DNA of 64,000 nucleotides from JdFR-22 sp964534325 (GTDB lineage Archaea > Halobacteriota > Archaeoglobi > Archaeoglobales > Archaeoglobaceae): contig CAZHOR010000008.1 of NCBI GenBank assembly GCA_964534325.1, positions 1 to 64,000 on the forward strand, given 5' to 3'. A program made the position numbers and the translations under genes. Positions 44,033-53,500 of the stretch are shown here, in pieces (within the stretch, counting starts at the first letter, position 1; each line of letters starts with the position of its first letter). A model generated the notes under the pieces. The model saw nothing but the letters and a program-made list of their open reading frames with translations. It was not told the DNA's origin and made no database searches.

Positions 44033-44920
44033 ATGATGGAATTAACTCAGATTCAAAAAGATATATTGCATGCTCTAATAACCATCTATAAGGACAAGCG
44101 AAGTCTGTCGGTCAAAGGTGAAGAGATAGCCGACCTCATAAACAGAAATCCGGGGACTGTAAGGAATCAGATGCAGGCATTAAGAGCAATTGGAATGGTA
44201 GAGGGTGTTCCTGGACCCAAAGGTGGTTATAGACCGACCTCCAAAGCATACGAACTTCTATCCGTCACCAAACCTGAAGAGTCTGTCAGAGTGCCCATTA
44301 TTGTCAATGACGAGTCCTCAAGCCTGAATGCTGAGGAGATCGTCTTTCCTTTGTTAACCCATCCCAAGTTGTGCCAGGCGAGAATAAAGGTGCTAGGGAG
44401 CTTGAACAAGCTTTCATCCGGAGACAGGGTTATAGTAGGGCCAACACCCGTTAACGAGTTAATGCTCTACGGAAAAGTTGCTGGAAGAGATGATACTACC
44501 AGCTCCGTTGTGGTCTCCATTGATAAGATACTGGCCCTCCCCAAAGATACAGTTGAAGAGCACATGTCTTCACCCATAATCTCTATGGATTCCAATGAAA
44601 AGGTCCCCATAGCGGCACAAACGCTGGTGGAGAACGAGATACGCCACGTCCCGGTCAAAGAGGACGGCAAAATAATTGGAATGTTCAGCCTCAGGCACGT
44701 AGCCCAGGCTGTGTCGGAGAATAAATTAGATAGTCCGGTAAAAGACTTTCTGAGCCCCAGAGCTATACAGGTAGAGAAGGATACCCGTATCAAAGAGGCA
44801 TTGAGATTGATGAGGGATGAGGACGCCAGGATACTGGTGGTAGCTGATAAAGGAAATCCGGTTGGTGTTATAACAGATCACACCATACTGAACAAGCTGG
44901 CACCGGACCAGGTAAAGTAG
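44033..44920 (+). CDS. HTH and CBS-pair transcription regulator
   Basis: This protein of about 295 residues has an N-terminal winged helix (MMELTQIQKDILHALITIY and GEEIADLINRNPGTVRNQM), a middle TrmB-like linker domain, and two CBS domains at the C-terminus (EHMSSPIISMDSNEKVPIAA and DFLSPRAIQVEKDTRIKEA). Such archaeal regulators sense adenine nucleotides by their CBS pair and bind DNA. SD GAGGGAG precedes ATG 44033/44036, and TATTTATA near 43988 is a TATA candidate. Targets are unknown. Confidence 0.85.
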   Translation: MMELTQIQKDILHALITIYKDKRSLSVKGEEIADLINRNPGTVRNQMQALRAIGMVEGVPGPKGGYRPTSKAYELLSVTKPEESVRVPIIVNDESSSLNAEEIVFPLLTHPKLCQARIKVLGSLNKLSSGDRVIVGPTPVNELMLYGKVAGRDDTTSSVVVSIDKILALPKDTVEEHMSSPIISMDSNEKVPIAAQTLVENEIRHVPVKEDGKIIGMFSLRHVAQAVSENKLDSPVKDFLSPRAIQVEKDTRIKEALRLMRDEDARILVVADKGNPVGVITDHTILNKLAPDQVK

Positions 44921-44929
44921 GTTAAGCAG

Positions 44930-45997
44930 ATGGGAGTAGAGGAAATCTCTACTACCTTTGATATAAGCCCAATTTTTTTTGTTGAAACAGGAAGAATCAA
45001 AGCTGGAACCACAGATTGTGTACTGCTCCAGCAGTTCTTCACGGATATAGCAACTAACTATACACCAAAATTACATCAGATGCTTGAACGGGGATCATAT
45101 CACGCAGGTCCACAAGCTATCGATCCAAACGCTGTTGAGCTAAAACACCGAGAAATTAATGAAATTGAGGGCCAGATACACAAGGAACTGGAGAAACACA
45201 CACTACATGAAGTTTCAAGAGATAATGGTCTGGAGATCATTCCATGTGCGACTATATTGAACCGCATATCTAAACCCTTGGTATCTCCCGGCGTCTTTTT
45301 CTATTTGTGCCGCAGAGAAAGATCAGAAGAAGTCCAACAAAAACTTTCCTCGATCCGAGAGATAGAGCTGGAAGCATTCAATGAGCTGAACGAAAGTTAT
45401 CCAAATAGTCCAGAAGAAGCGGACAGTGAATGGGTGGAAAAGATAGTCAGCATCAATAGAATGGAAGGCGAACTCCTGGGATACCCCCAGTGCTGTGTGT
45501 CCGAATTCATCAAATCCAGGGAAAAGGGAAGAAATCATGAGACTGAAATAGCTCTTCAGTGCCTTCAAAACGGTGATGTGGAGCTGGCATTGGATTGTTT
45601 CCTAACCCCCCGAAAAGTAAGGGGTGTTGAACTCCCCAACTCCTTCTACTCCCACTTCACGTCCAACTTTTACCCCTGTTCAGTTGAGTGTGACCAAGCG
45701 ATCAGCATCTCAAAAAGGAATGAACACTGTTTTGGTGATCTATATATTGCATACGAAGGAAGACTGATTCTTAATGTTCTATACCATCTCGCCACATCAT
45801 ACGGCAGCTACCGGATAATCAAGGCCCATAATCTGAAGCTGGAAAATGATTACAGGAAGCAAGTGTGGAAGTTCTTTGACAGGTTTGATGAGGAAAACCT
45901 GCAGTTTATGGAGAAGATCAAGGACTTGCTGATATACTCCCCCAACGAGATCGGAGACGCGTACATAAAGAAAGTCATTGAACATGAACCTTCTTGA
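44930..45997 (+). CDS. DUF483 family protein
   Basis: This 355-residue protein has the DUF483 core EGELLGYPQCCVSEFI with paired Cys (residues about 184-199) and SNFYPCSVECDQAI, a likely metal-binding set. The N-terminal 150 residues are variable. DUF483 is almost confined to archaea and has no known function. It starts nine bases after the CBS regulator, so is in the same operon. Confidence 0.8.
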   Translation: MGVEEISTTFDISPIFFVETGRIKAGTTDCVLLQQFFTDIATNYTPKLHQMLERGSYHAGPQAIDPNAVELKHREINEIEGQIHKELEKHTLHEVSRDNGLEIIPCATILNRISKPLVSPGVFFYLCRRERSEEVQQKLSSIREIELEAFNELNESYPNSPEEADSEWVEKIVSINRMEGELLGYPQCCVSEFIKSREKGRNHETEIALQCLQNGDVELALDCFLTPRKVRGVELPNSFYSHFTSNFYPCSVECDQAISISKRNEHCFGDLYIAYEGRLILNVLYHLATSYGSYRIIKAHNLKLENDYRKQVWKFFDRFDEENLQFMEKIKDLLIYSPNEIGDAYIKKVIEHEPS

Positions 45998-46028
45998 TTA
46001 TGGCACACAACTTGCCCGAACCTGAATA

Positions 46029-46041
46029 AAAACTAAATAAC
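46029..46041 (+). promoter_or_regulatory. TATA-like promoter of RNase P RNA
   Basis: AAACTAAATAACA lies about 29 bases before the inferred 5' end of the RNA at 46065. The spacing fits archaeal promoters. Confidence 0.4.
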
Positions 46042-46064
46042 ATTTTTGTTCTACCTTTTTATAA

Positions 46065-46313
46065 GGAGAGAGGTGGTGAGCGGCTGACCGAGAGGAGGAA
46101 AGTCCCCCCACCGTATGTGGCAGGCTCCCATAAGGGAGAACTCCGAGAGGGGTGGACCGGCACAGAAACGAGACCCCATGTGGGATATGCGAGGATTCCG
46201 CAAGGATGAGGTCACCACGTGGGGATGAAACGGCCGACCCTGCTGGTGCAAGCCGTTAAGGCGCTTAGATTAATGCCGCTAAAACAGAAGGGGGCTTACG
46301 GCCACCACTCTCC
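46065..46313 (+). ncRNA. rnpB: RNase P RNA (archaeal type A-like)
   Basis: The ends GGAGAGAGGTGG (46065-46076) and CCACCACTCTCC (46302-46313) pair to form P1 with one mismatch. Inside are the universal landmarks GAGGAAAGTCC (CR I), CACAGAAACGAGA (CR II), GGATGAAACGGCC and the 3' GAAGGGGGCTTACGGCC (CR V). It cleaves the 5' leader of tRNA precursors. At about 249 nt it is shorter than many archaeal ones, meaning small peripheral stems. Confidence 0.93.
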
Positions 46314-46400
46314 TTCACTCTTCACCCAAAAATTTTTAATCATATCTCGGAAAGTTAAAAATCTGCTTGAACAAAAATATAATATATTGGAGTGCGGAAG

Positions 46401-46622
46401 ATGGAGAAGGTTAATACCATAAATGCTGGAAAGAATGGATTGACAGAAAATTTAATAAGCGAGATAAACTCTCGCCTTGAGAAGCACGGGACAGTAAAAG
46501 TTAGAATGCTCCGCAGCTTCCGAAATGAAGATAAAAAGAGGCTGGCTAATGAAATCGCCTCAAATGTTAACGGCGAGCTGGTCGATATGCGAGGATTTGT
46601 ACTCACTCTAAAGAGGTGTTAG
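46401..46622 (+). CDS. YhbY-like (CRS1-YhbY domain) RNA-binding protein
   Basis: This 73-residue protein has KNGLTENLISEINSRLEKHG, VKVRMLRSFRNEDKKRLANEI and DMRGFVLTLKR, the compact CRM fold known in archaea next to ribosomal and RNase P genes. ATG 46401 is nine bases after GGAG. It ends two bases before S19e begins, the start of a translation operon. Confidence 0.8.
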   Translation: MEKVNTINAGKNGLTENLISEINSRLEKHGTVKVRMLRSFRNEDKKRLANEIASNVNGELVDMRGFVLTLKRC

Positions 46623-46624
46623 AA

Positions 46625-47074
46625 ATGGCGACAGTATATGATGTTCCAATTGATAATTTAATCAGGAATGTGGCGGAAAAATTGAAAGAGGTCGAGGAAG
46701 TTCACCCGCCCGATTATGCATATTTTGTTAAGACAGGTGTTCATAAGGAAAGGGCCCCTGAACAACAGGATTGGTGGTATTTGAGGGCTGCTTCAGTGAT
46801 GAGAAAGGTTTATACCGATGGACCTGTTGGCATCGAGAGGCTGAAAACTTCTTATGGTGGAAAAAAGAGGAAGGGAGTCAAGAAATCAAGTTTTGCGAGA
46901 GGAAGCGGCTCTGTAATCAGGGATATCCTTCAACAGCTGGAGAAAGCTGGCTATATCAAGACAACAAAGAAGGGTAGAGAGGTAACACCACAGGGTAGAG
47001 CGTTTATGGACAAGAATGCTAAAGCATTAAAGGATACCATCGTAGAGGAAGTGCCTGCTCTTGCCAAATACTAA
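46625..47074 (+). CDS. rps19e: 30S ribosomal protein S19e
   Basis: This 149-residue protein has the S19e sequence pattern: TVYDVPIDNLIRNVAEKLK, PEQQDWWYLRAASVMRKVY, GPVGIERLKTSYGGKK and GSGSVIRDILQQLEKAGYI. It starts at ATG 46625 immediately after the YhbY-like gene and leads the archaeal block S19e-PDCD5-L39e-L31e-aIF6-LX. Confidence 0.96.
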   Translation: MATVYDVPIDNLIRNVAEKLKEVEEVHPPDYAYFVKTGVHKERAPEQQDWWYLRAASVMRKVYTDGPVGIERLKTSYGGKKRKGVKKSSFARGSGSVIRDILQQLEKAGYIKTTKKGREVTPQGRAFMDKNAKALKDTIVEEVPALAKY

Positions 47075-47088
47075 CCCGGGTGGTTATT

Positions 47089-47430
47089 ATGGATGATGAT
47101 CTTGAAGAGCTGAAGAAGAAAAGACTAAAACAAATGCAGGAGCAAGGCCAGCAAGAGCAGGATATACAGAGACAACAACAAGAAGATCAACAACAGGAAT
47201 ACGAGGAGAAAAAGAAGCAAATACTTCGCTCTATACTTGATTCAGAGGCCAGAGAAAGGCTGGGGAGAATAAGAATAGCCCACCCGGAACTGGTTGAAAA
47301 TGTGGAACAACAACTCTTAATGCTGGCCCAATCCGGAAGGCTCAATCAGAAGATAACGGATGATATGCTTGTTCAGATACTGAAAAAGGTTACACCCAAA
47401 AAGAGAGAAACCAGTATCAGAAGAAAGTAA
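47089..47430 (+). CDS. PDCD5-like DNA-binding protein
   Basis: This 113-residue protein contains the charged N-terminus DDDLEELKKKRLKQMQ, a Gln/Glu-rich helix and the core LDSEARERLGRIRIAHPELVENVEQQL, as in archaeal PDCD5/TFAR19 homologues found at this position between S19e and L39e. Its cellular role is unclear. ATG 47089 rather than GTG 47080 fits family length. Confidence 0.92.
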   Translation: MDDDLEELKKKRLKQMQEQGQQEQDIQRQQQEDQQQEYEEKKKQILRSILDSEARERLGRIRIAHPELVENVEQQLLMLAQSGRLNQKITDDMLVQILKKVTPKKRETSIRRK

Positions 47431-47450
47431 CAGGAGAAGGAGAGATTGAT

Positions 47451-47603
47451 ATGAGTAAAAAGACGTTGGGAGTAAAGAAGAGGCTCGGTAAACGATTGAA
47501 GGAGAACAGGAGAGCTCCAGTGTGGATAACCATGAAGACCAACAGAAAAATATTTGCCAGTCCCAAGAGAAGGAACTGGAGAATGACCAAACTTAAAGTT
47601 TGA
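47451..47603 (+). CDS. rpl39e: 50S ribosomal protein L39e
   Basis: The 50-residue product begins MSKKTLGVKKRLGKRLKENR and continues APVWITMKTNRKIFASPKRR, the L39e sequence. It lies just after PDCD5 with an AGGAGAAGGAGAG ribosome site and before L31e. It is highly basic and lines the peptide exit tunnel. Confidence 0.97.
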   Translation: MSKKTLGVKKRLGKRLKENRRAPVWITMKTNRKIFASPKRRNWRMTKLKV

Positions 47604-47618
47604 TTCAAGGTGATAGAT

Positions 47619-47885
47619 ATGGCAACCATAGTTACTGAAAGGATCTATTCACTCAGATTGAGACAAAAAATGAGGAAATATCCCAGATGGCTCAGGACCA
47701 AGAAAGCGGCAACATATGTAAGAGATTATCTCTCAAAGCACCTTAAAGCCGATCCGGAAGATATAAGGATAAACGAAACATTAAATGAGGAGATTTGGAG
47801 CAGAGGGGCTAAAAAGCCGCCTGCCAGAGTAAAGGTTCGAGCCGTTAAGTTCGATGATGGTGTAGTTGAAGCAGAACTTGCTTAG
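47619..47885 (+). CDS. rpl31e: 50S ribosomal protein L31e
   Basis: This 88-residue protein reads MATIVTERIYSLRLRQK, PRWLRTKKAATYVRDYLSKH and INETLNEEIWSRG, the L31e pattern. ATG 47619 follows AAGGTGAT. It is part of the conserved operon with L39e and aIF6. Confidence 0.96.
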   Translation: MATIVTERIYSLRLRQKMRKYPRWLRTKKAATYVRDYLSKHLKADPEDIRINETLNEEIWSRGAKKPPARVKVRAVKFDDGVVEAELA

Positions 47886-47896
47886 ATATCTTAAAT

Positions 47897-48556
47897 ATGC
47901 CCAATTTGCTGAGAATAGATGGAATTCCTTTGATCGGACTTTATATCAGAGCCACCGACGATGTCTCGATTCTGGGTGTTAACCACAAAAGGGCTAAAGA
48001 GCTTTTAAGTGAAGCACTCGATACTGAAGTAATTGTTACTACTGTAGCAGGTTCTGAACTGGTAGGGGCTTTACTGGCAGCAAATTCAAACGGTGCAGTG
48101 GTCAGCCACAGGGTATTGGACAGAGAGAAAAAAAAGCTGAATAAGGTTTTTGATTTGACTGTGGTGGAGACCAACATGACCTGTTTCGGGAATATATTGT
48201 GTGTGAACGATAATGGAGGAATAATACATCCAGATGTGGATCAGAATTTGGTCTCCAAAGCTGAAAAAGCTCTGGACGTTAATATCGAGCCTGGAGTGAT
48301 AGGCAGCACCAAAACAGTGGGAATGGCTGCCTGTATCACCCAGAAAGGAGGTATCATCAACCCCAACTCAACCGAAAGGGAGATCAAGAAGATCAACGAG
48401 ATTCTTCAAGTTGAAGTTGAGCGCGGAAGCGTTAACTACGGAGGGGACATGGTGGGAACCGGTTTAGTAGTCAACAGTAAAGATTACATAGCTGGTGAGG
48501 ATACAACTGGTTTTGAGATGGGAGTAATTGAGGATGGATTAGGGTTTGTGAGGTGA
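47897..48556 (+). CDS. eif6: Translation initiation factor aIF6
   Basis: This 219-residue ribosome anti-association factor keeps the 50S subunit from joining early. It has the five-fold repeated fold: GNILCVNDNGGIIHPD and GSTKTVGMAACITQKGGIINP are typical repeats. It begins 11 bases after L31e. Confidence 0.96.
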   Translation: MPNLLRIDGIPLIGLYIRATDDVSILGVNHKRAKELLSEALDTEVIVTTVAGSELVGALLAANSNGAVVSHRVLDREKKKLNKVFDLTVVETNMTCFGNILCVNDNGGIIHPDVDQNLVSKAEKALDVNIEPGVIGSTKTVGMAACITQKGGIINPNSTEREIKKINEILQVEVERGSVNYGGDMVGTGLVVNSKDYIAGEDTTGFEMGVIEDGLGFVR

Positions 48557-48560
48557 TCTT

Positions 48561-48755
48561 ATGTTTTTTGAGATAAAAGGAAAGTTCAGAAAGAACAGAA
48601 AATGGCGAAATTTTACTAAAAAAGTTGATGCACAGAATGAAAGAATGGCTATAGAGAAGACGTATTCATTAATAGGAAGTAATCACAAGGTCAAGAGGAA
48701 TCTTATAGAGATCAACAATATCGGGCAGGTCGAAGAAGAGGAAACCCCGTATTAA
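48561..48755 (+). CDS. rplX: 50S ribosomal protein LX (L18a/L20e)
   Basis: This 64-residue protein (MFFEIKGKFRKNRKWRNFTK, KTYSLIGSNHKVKRN) matches archaeal LX, related to eukaryotic L20e. It begins four bases after aIF6. Confidence 0.9.
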   Translation: MFFEIKGKFRKNRKWRNFTKKVDAQNERMAIEKTYSLIGSNHKVKRNLIEINNIGQVEEEETPY

Positions 48756-48768
48756 TTTAAGATTTGAA

Positions 48769-48780
48769 TATTTATATTTA
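48769..48780 (+). promoter_or_regulatory. TATA-like element before prefoldin alpha
   Basis: TATTTATATTTA lies about 35 bases before the prefoldin ATG at 48811 in the 55-base gap after LX. It implies that pfdA-ftsY can be transcribed separately from the ribosomal genes. Confidence 0.45.
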
Positions 48781-48810
48781 TAGTTATAGTTGAAGTTGAG
48801 GCTGATTATT

Positions 48811-49236
48811 ATGGCGGAAAGTGAAGATAGGGACCAGAAAGTTCAGGAGAAATATTATTATCTTCAGCAGCTGAGGAATGATAGCGAAACCGTCCAGAAT
48901 AGGATCAACGAGGTTGAGAACGCACGAAACGAGCTTGATAGCACCATCGAAAGTCTTGAACATTTTGAATCTCTGGATGGAGAGGTAGAAGCCTTAATGA
49001 ATCTGGGTGGAGGAGTATTTGCCTACGTCGATGTGGAAGACTCCAGAAAGATGCTCTGCGATGTCGGTGGCGGAGTAGTCATGGAAAAGGAAGTTGGGGA
49101 CGCTATCGAATCTCTTAAAGAAAGAAGGGAAAAATTGAACGAAAATATCTCAAACCTGGAGAATACCTTCAACCAGATCGTAAACGAAGCAGAAAAGATA
49201 CAGCAAGAACTAACCCAGCTGGCCAGAGAGGAATAG
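48811..49236 (+). CDS. pfdA: Prefoldin alpha subunit
   Basis: This 141-residue chaperone subunit has two long coiled-coil helices (residues about 8-55 and 95-138) around a beta hairpin with NLGGGVFAYVDV and DVGGGVVMEK. Prefoldin hands unfolded proteins to the thermosome. ATG 48811 is used rather than the earlier TTG. Confidence 0.95.
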   Translation: MAESEDRDQKVQEKYYYLQQLRNDSETVQNRINEVENARNELDSTIESLEHFESLDGEVEALMNLGGGVFAYVDVEDSRKMLCDVGGGVVMEKEVGDAIESLKERREKLNENISNLENTFNQIVNEAEKIQQELTQLAREE

Positions 49237-49237
49237 G

Positions 49238-50434
49238 ATGTTCAAGGGACTGAAGGACAGGCTCAAGTCCTTCGGAAAGAAAGTTGACGAAAGATTCGAA
49301 GAGTCCTTAAGCGAAGAAGAAGCTGAAGCGGAGGAAGAAACTGGGGAAGAGCTTGCGGCTGAAGAGGAAAAAGCTGTTAGTGAAGGCAAAGTTGAACCTG
49401 CACAAACAGGGAAAACAATAAAAGCTGGTAAGTCCGGTAAAGCTGGGAAGCCAGAGAAAATTGCTGACGCTAAAAGATCAAGAGGAGAAACTCCAGCCAC
49501 AACTAAAGCTGGAGAAGTAGATGAGGGAACCCAGTCCAAGGTCGGGTTCAAAAAGAAGTTCTCCACTCTTTTATTAAAGAGAGTAGTCGTTATTGACGAA
49601 AAGAAGCTTGAAGTTATTCTTGATGAGCTTGAAGTGCCCTTGCTGGAGAGCGATGTCGCTTTTGAGGTAGTAGAAGAGATATCTGACAAGCTCAGGGACA
49701 GGCTGGTGGGCAGAACTAAAAAGATCAACGAAAAGCTCTCTGACATCGTTTTGGGAGAGTTAAAGGATATCCTTAAGGAGATACTGGATAGGAATAAATT
49801 CGATTTTGAGGACTATATTAATTCCAAATTAAAGGAAAAGAGGCCCGTTAACATCATTTTCGTGGGAGTGAACGGCACGGGCAAGACCACCACCATCGCA
49901 AAATTCGCCAAAAGGCTGATGGATAACAACAATTCCGTGGTGATAGCCGCAGGCGATACTTTTAGGGCAGGGGCTATCGAACAGCTCGAAGAGCACGCCA
50001 ACAGACTGAACGTTAAAATGATCAAGCACAAGGCAGGCTCGGATCCTGCAGCAGTGATATACGATGCCGTTAAACATGCAGAAAGCAAAGGGATTGATGT
50101 CGTACTCGCGGATACCGCAGGGAGAATGCACACCAAAAGAAACCTCATCGACCAGCTGGAGAAGGTGAAAAGAGTAACCAACCCGGATATGACCATCTTC
50201 GTTGACGAAAGCATTGCAGGGAATGACGCTGTGGAGAGAGCCAGAATGTTCAACGAATCCGTGGGGATCGATGGAAGCATTCTCACCAAACTGGACGCAG
50301 ACCCCAAGGGAGGGACTGCGATCTCCACCAGCTACGTGACTGACAGGCCCATACTGATGTTCGGTGTAGGCCAGGGCTACGGAGACCTCAAGAAATTCGA
50401 CTCCCAATGGCTGCTGGACAGAATATTCGAATAA
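49238..50434 (+). CDS. ftsY: Signal recognition particle receptor FtsY
   Basis: This 398-residue SRP receptor GTPase targets ribosomes to the membrane. It has an acidic, Lys/Glu-rich N-terminal region (residues about 1-110), an N domain, and a G domain with GVNGTGKTT (210-218), DTFRAGAIEQL, DTAGRMHTK and TKLDADPKGGTAIS. The position after prefoldin alpha is conserved in euryarchaea. Confidence 0.97.
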   Translation: MFKGLKDRLKSFGKKVDERFEESLSEEEAEAEEETGEELAAEEEKAVSEGKVEPAQTGKTIKAGKSGKAGKPEKIADAKRSRGETPATTKAGEVDEGTQSKVGFKKKFSTLLLKRVVVIDEKKLEVILDELEVPLLESDVAFEVVEEISDKLRDRLVGRTKKINEKLSDIVLGELKDILKEILDRNKFDFEDYINSKLKEKRPVNIIFVGVNGTGKTTTIAKFAKRLMDNNNSVVIAAGDTFRAGAIEQLEEHANRLNVKMIKHKAGSDPAAVIYDAVKHAESKGIDVVLADTAGRMHTKRNLIDQLEKVKRVTNPDMTIFVDESIAGNDAVERARMFNESVGIDGSILTKLDADPKGGTAISTSYVTDRPILMFGVGQGYGDLKKFDSQWLLDRIFE

Positions 50435-50516
50435 TTTAATTGATATTTAAGTTGTAATTGGTTAATAGGTTATAGGTTCAAGCTCTCTGGCTTAGATCTT
50501 TCGGGTCCCTGTTTTA

Positions 50517-53500
50517 TTATTTTCTCAGTAGTCCTTCTTTGGTGGTGCTCTCCAGCTGTCTGATGGTGTCTTCTACCATCTTGAAGAATCTGGAGTAATC
50601 GGGTGGAGCCACGTCCAGGAACTTCTTGTAGTAATGTATTGCTTTTTGGAAGTCTCCGCGGTCCCTGTATGCTACTCCCAGGTTGTAGTGGGCGTCGGCG
50701 TTCTGGGGGTCCAGTTGGAGTACCTCTTCGAACTCTGTGATCGAAGTGTCTATCTTACCCTGTTTATAATAAGCAACTCCCAGGTTTAGATGAGCGAAGG
50801 TGTGCTGGGGGTTTATATTCAATACCTTGAAGTATTCTTCCATAGCTGCTCCGTCATTCCCTTTGTCGTGGTACAGGGTACCGAGCTGGTAGTGGGCGTC
50901 GGCGTTCTGGGGGTCTTGTCTTATTATCTCCTTGAACTCTATTTCGGCGTTATAGTGATCGCCTTTTGCCTTATATGCAATTCCCAGATTGAGATGGGCT
51001 GAAGTAAAGCCTGGATCGTTCTTCAGCACTTCTTTGAACTCTCTAATGGCCATATCTGTTTCTTCTGCTTCTTTATAGGCCAGAGCCAGATTATAACGGG
51101 CTTTAACATTATCCGGTTCTATTCTCAGAGCTTCTTTATACTCCTCAACTGCTTTGTAGAGCTCTCCCTGTTTATAATACGTGTCGGCCAGTCCCAGGCG
51201 AGCACCAGTGTGTTGTGGGTCTATTTTCAAGATATGTGTAAATTCGGCAAATGCAGACTCGAAATCACCTCGCCGATTGTAAATTCCTCCCAGCTCGCAG
51301 CGGGCTTCCAGGTGATCGGGGTCGCTCTCCGTGACATCCATGAATTCTTCAGCAGCTCTATCCATATCATCTTTGTTCTTATATGCAATTCCCAGATTAT
51401 ATTTGGCTTCAACGTGGTGGGGAGCTATCTTTAAGACCTCCTCAAACTCTCTTGTAGCCTTATCATCCTCTCCCTTTTGTCTGTATGCTATTCCCAGGTT
51501 GTACCTGGCTTCCAGATGCTGAGGGTCTTTTTTCACTATCTCTTCAAAGATCTTTATGGCGTTATCCAGTTCTCCCTTCTTGTTATAGGCTTCACCCAGA
51601 TAACGTAGAGACTCCAGATCCCCCGGATTCTTTCTCAACACCACAGTGAACTCATCAATAGCTCCCATATAATTTTCCTGGGTGAGATACATGTATCCCA
51701 AAGCGTAGTGGGCTTTTGTATTTCCTGGTTCCTGTCTAACCACTTCCTGAAGCTTTTCGACCGCTTTATCGGCGTTGTATTGCTGGTAGTATATCATTCC
51801 CAGGTTGAGATGAGCGTCAACATCACTGGGGTTGACCTTGAGTATATCATTGAATTCCTCGATTGCGAGCCTGACGGCACCTTGTTCTTTGTACAATTCT
51901 CCCAGCTTTAACTTAGCTTTATAATGGTCAGGATCTCTTCTCAATACTTCAAGGAACTCTCTGACAGCCAGATCATAGTCTTTCAATTCCTTATACATCT
52001 CTCCCAGCTCGAATCTCACGTCGAGATCAAGGGGATCGATCTTCACCACGTCTTTATACTCTTTGATGGCTTTATGGAACTTCTCTTTCTCTTTATATGC
52101 CTTCCCCAGCGCGTATCTGGCTTCTTTATTGGTGGGATCGAGCTTCAACCCCTCTTTCAGGTACTTAATGGCCTTGGTACTCTCTCCCAGCTCAAAATAG
52201 ACTGTTCCCAGATTGATGTAGAGGTCCTCGTTTCTCCAATGTCCTGAAATATCTTCAAGCTCGTCTCTGGATAGCTCAAGATCCCCATTCTCTTTATAGG
52301 CTATCCCCAGCTTGTACCTGGCGTCGAAATGGTTTTTATCCAACCTGATAACTTCTTTGAAACGCTCTATAGCTCTGGCATATTCTTTATTCTCCCAGAA
52401 AATGGTTCCCAGCTTATACTGCCCCTCTTTGTGGTCCGGGTTTTTACTCAGGAACTGTTCAAGTTTTTCAGCAGCTATCTCATAATCTCCATTCTGGCTG
52501 TAAGCAATTCCTAGGGTATATTGAACTCCATCGATATCTGGGTTGAACGATGAAGCTTTTTCAAGCTCTTTAATAGCCCCACTTGAATTCCCGTTAAAAT
52601 AATGGGCGTAGCCCAGCCCCATTCTGGCTTCAATGCTGTCGGGATCTATCTTTAGACTCTCTTTATATTCTTTAATTGCTGTATCATAGTCTCCTTGCTT
52701 ATAGTAGATGTCCCCTAACTTCAAGTGAATATTCTTGTCTTTTGAATACGCCTTTAAGGCCCGGGTATACTCTTTTTTGGCTGCATCCAGAAAACCCTGA
52801 TTGAAGTAGATGTTCCCCAGGATTCTCTGGATTCTGGGGTCGGATTCGATCCTAAGAGCCTCTTGAAATTCCCTGATGCTCAGTTCAGTGTTCTTTACCC
52901 CACTTGGATTATAATACAGGAAACCCAATTCATAGTGGGCTTGGAAACTATTGGGCTCCAGTTTGAGGTATTCGTTGAACTCCTCGATGGACTTATCGAA
53001 CTCCCCTTTTTGCTTGTAGATCAGGGCTAAAGTGTAATGGGCATCCTTATTGTCTGGTTCAAGATCTAAAACTTCTTTGAACTCCTTGATAGCTTCGTTG
53101 AACTCTCTAAGCTCGTAGTAGATGTACCCCATCTCATTGTGACCTTCCAGATGCTGGGGATTCAATCTTATAACTTCTTTGAACTCCTCTATAGCCTTAT
53201 CGAGTTCGTTCTCCTGTTTATAGATAACTCCTAAAAGATAATGGGAGTCAATGTGACTGTCGTTATGGGTCAGAACTTTTTTAAGGTATCTTATAGCACT
53301 TTCAGTTTCGCCCAGCTGGTAGTATATTTGGCCCAGGTTGTAGGAGACTTCTTGGTTTCCTGTTGTTTTTATTACTTGTTCTAGTTCTTGGGCGGCTAGT
53401 TCGTGGTCTCCTTTTTGTTTGTATGCTATTCCCAGGTTGTATCTTGCCTCTAAGTATTCTTCATCCTGCCGGCATACTTCTTTGAGTTCTTTAATAGCCT

